Below are positions 63,068-64,000 of a stretch of DNA of 64,000 nucleotides, in pieces. The notes under the pieces were generated by a model. That model did not search any database and was not told the origin of the DNA. It saw only the letters and a list, made by a program, of their open reading frames with translations. The position numbers and the translations under genes are program-made. This DNA is from Mycolicibacterium sp. TY81 (lineage in GTDB: Bacteria > Actinomycetota > Actinomycetes > Mycobacteriales > Mycobacteriaceae): assembly GCF_018326285.1 (NCBI RefSeq), contig NZ_AP023362.1:2790001-2854000 (forward strand). Reading direction: 5' to 3'. The number at the start of each line of letters is the position of its first letter. The stretch's first letter is position 1.

Positions 63068-64000
63068 TCAGCGCGACGGCCGGCAAATGAAGGCCGTCGG
63101 CCGGGCGGCGGCGCCCGCACCGATGCGCGTGATCACCACAGAGAGCTGCGCACCCGAGCGCTGCAGCTTCAGCTTGGCGCGCAACGCATCCGGGTCGATG
63201 TCGACGCCGCGCACCAGAATTTCGACGGCCGACGCCCCGTGCGCGGACAGCGCCTGCCGGAGCCGCTTCTCGTTGTAGGCGATCTGCTCGATGACCTCGA
63301 AACCCCTTGTGCCGCTTGGCAACTCGTCGCCAGACAGGTACGCGATCGCCGGGTCGAGCTGCCACAGGCCGTGCCGCGCCGCATAGTGGCGCACCAGACC
63401 GGCGCGCACCACCGCGCCGTCGGGGTCGACGATCCACCGCCCCGCGGGCCCCGAGGGACAGTCGCCGGGGTCGGCATCGGTGAATTCCTCGGCCACCTGG
63501 CCGTTCTTGTCGAGCACCGTGGCCCGGCGCGTAACGCCGGATGGCGCCAGCCCCGGTGACCACAGACAGGCCTCCCGGACGCTGCCGGCCAACGACGTGA
63601 TCTGCACCTCGCCGCTGAATCCCAGCTCGGCCAGTTGGCCGAAATCGACGCCGGGAGCGCATTTCACCACCAGGTCGCGGCCCTGGTAGACCTCGAGCAG
63701 CTCGTCCAGCGGCGGGGCGTAATCACGGGGGTCGAACTTGCGGCGCCCCGAACTGCGCCGCGCCGGGTCGACGACCACCACGGTGTCCCGCGTGATCGGG
63801 CGGAGCGCGTCCGCGCGGCACAGCAGCGCCCGGTCGCCCACGTTGTGCCGCGCCATGGCCAGCCGGACCGCGTCCAGGTCGCTGCCGACGAGATGCGACG
63901 CCGAATCAGCCGAATTACTCAGCGCGGCAAGTTCTGTCCCGACGGAACACGTCGCATCGTGCACGAGGCGGCCGGACAACCGCCGCGCCCGATGAACGGC
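63068..64000 (-). CDS. THUMP-like class I methyltransferase (Rv3037c-like), 5' end cut
   Basis: The frame is open to the window edge, so only the last 310 or so residues are seen. SAM motif I is VHDATCSVGTELAALS, followed by GSDLDAVRLAMARHNVGDRA and VVVVDPARRSSGRRKFDPRDYAPP. A THUMP-like C-terminal part (EVIEQIAYNEKRLRQAL, EILVRGVDIDPDALRAKLKL) follows. The full protein in M. tuberculosis is about 358 residues. It is placed in the MGLP gene group by proximity, but the fold is also that of RNA methyltransferases. Confidence 0.85.
   Translation of the reverse strand, partial: AVHRARRLSGRLVHDATCSVGTELAALSNSADSASHLVGSDLDAVRLAMARHNVGDRALLCRADALRPITRDTVVVVDPARRSSGRRKFDPRDYAPPLDELLEVYQGRDLVVKCAPGVDFGQLAELGFSGEVQITSLAGSVREACLWSPGLAPSGVTRRATVLDKNGQVAEEFTDADPGDCPSGPAGRWIVDPDGAVVRAGLVRHYAARHGLWQLDPAIAYLSGDELPSGTRGFEVIEQIAYNEKRLRQALSAHGASAVEILVRGVDIDPDALRAKLKLQRSGAQLSVVITRIGAGAAARPTAFICRPSR

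Noticed and set aside
1-64000. CRISPR, prophage, IS element, tRNA or rRNA
   Set aside because: No spaced repeats, transposase, integrase, phage genes or cloverleaf-like sequences were recognised.

Overview
The window is about 67% G+C chromosomal DNA from a mycobacterium, most likely a rapidly growing Mycolicibacterium type. The evidence is a set of genus-typical proteins: RbpA, the unfused Lnt and Ppm1 pair, the aerobic cob genes with a CobI-CobJ fusion, F420-dependent FDOR enzymes, the methylglucose lipopolysaccharide (MGLP) locus, the copper oxidase MmcO and a 13E12-type HNH protein. I see no rRNA, tRNA, CRISPR, prophage or insertion sequence. Several blocks match gene order I remember from M. 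tuberculosis, but from separate places there (around Rv1559-Rv1562c, Rv2049c-Rv2053c, Rv2061c-Rv2074 and Rv3015c-Rv3037c), with accessory genes between them.

Layout. 0-5 kb: end of treZ, ilvA, a membrane protein, and a patatin phospholipase translationally coupled to a cNMP-domain histidine kinase. 5-15 kb: a possible structured RNA, a conserved hypothetical, a zinc-finger-like protein, rbpA, ppm1, lnt, an amidohydrolase, fxsA, purU between two Rv2061-family F420 enzymes, and an amino-acid permease. 15-29 kb: a soluble Ser/Thr kinase and the cobalamin cluster. In that cluster cobN, then cobG-cobH-cobIJ plus a DUF4139 protein, converge on cobK-cobM-cobL and an SDR; an F420 biliverdin-reductase homologue follows. 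29-38 kb is accessory: a frameshifted HNH gene with a perfect SOS box, an IclR regulator, and an operon of a secreted fusion protein, P450, ferredoxin and acyl-CoA ligase. 38-45 kb: MetE-like protein, ArsR/SRPBCC pair, mnmA, iscS, a PlsC-like acyltransferase with an OlsB-like GNAT, and an ECF sigma factor.

45-52.7 kb is a redox or detoxification island: MBL hydrolase, two Rossmann oxidoreductases, nitroreductase, cupin, a ThuA-like protein and a large LuxR-type (LAL) regulator. Four transcription units here share one conserved 22-bp upstream sequence, which looks like an undescribed regulon. 52.7-64 kb: etfA-etfB, then the MGLP locus (methyltransferase, GH57, GT4, hexapeptide acyltransferase, PQQ-like lipoprotein, Rv3036c-like secreted protein, THUMP-like methyltransferase). 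A RicR-type copper-regulated mmcO sits inside it.

Recurring theme. Many genes are joined by ATGA or GTGA stop/start overlaps. At two unrelated junctions (SDR to cobL, GH57 to GT4) the link is an 11-codon mini-ORF, MS(A/T)CAKSR..R, itself tied in by ATGA overlaps at both ends. This looks like a repeated coupling module. Product names come from recognising the translated proteins and their motifs; no database search was possible.
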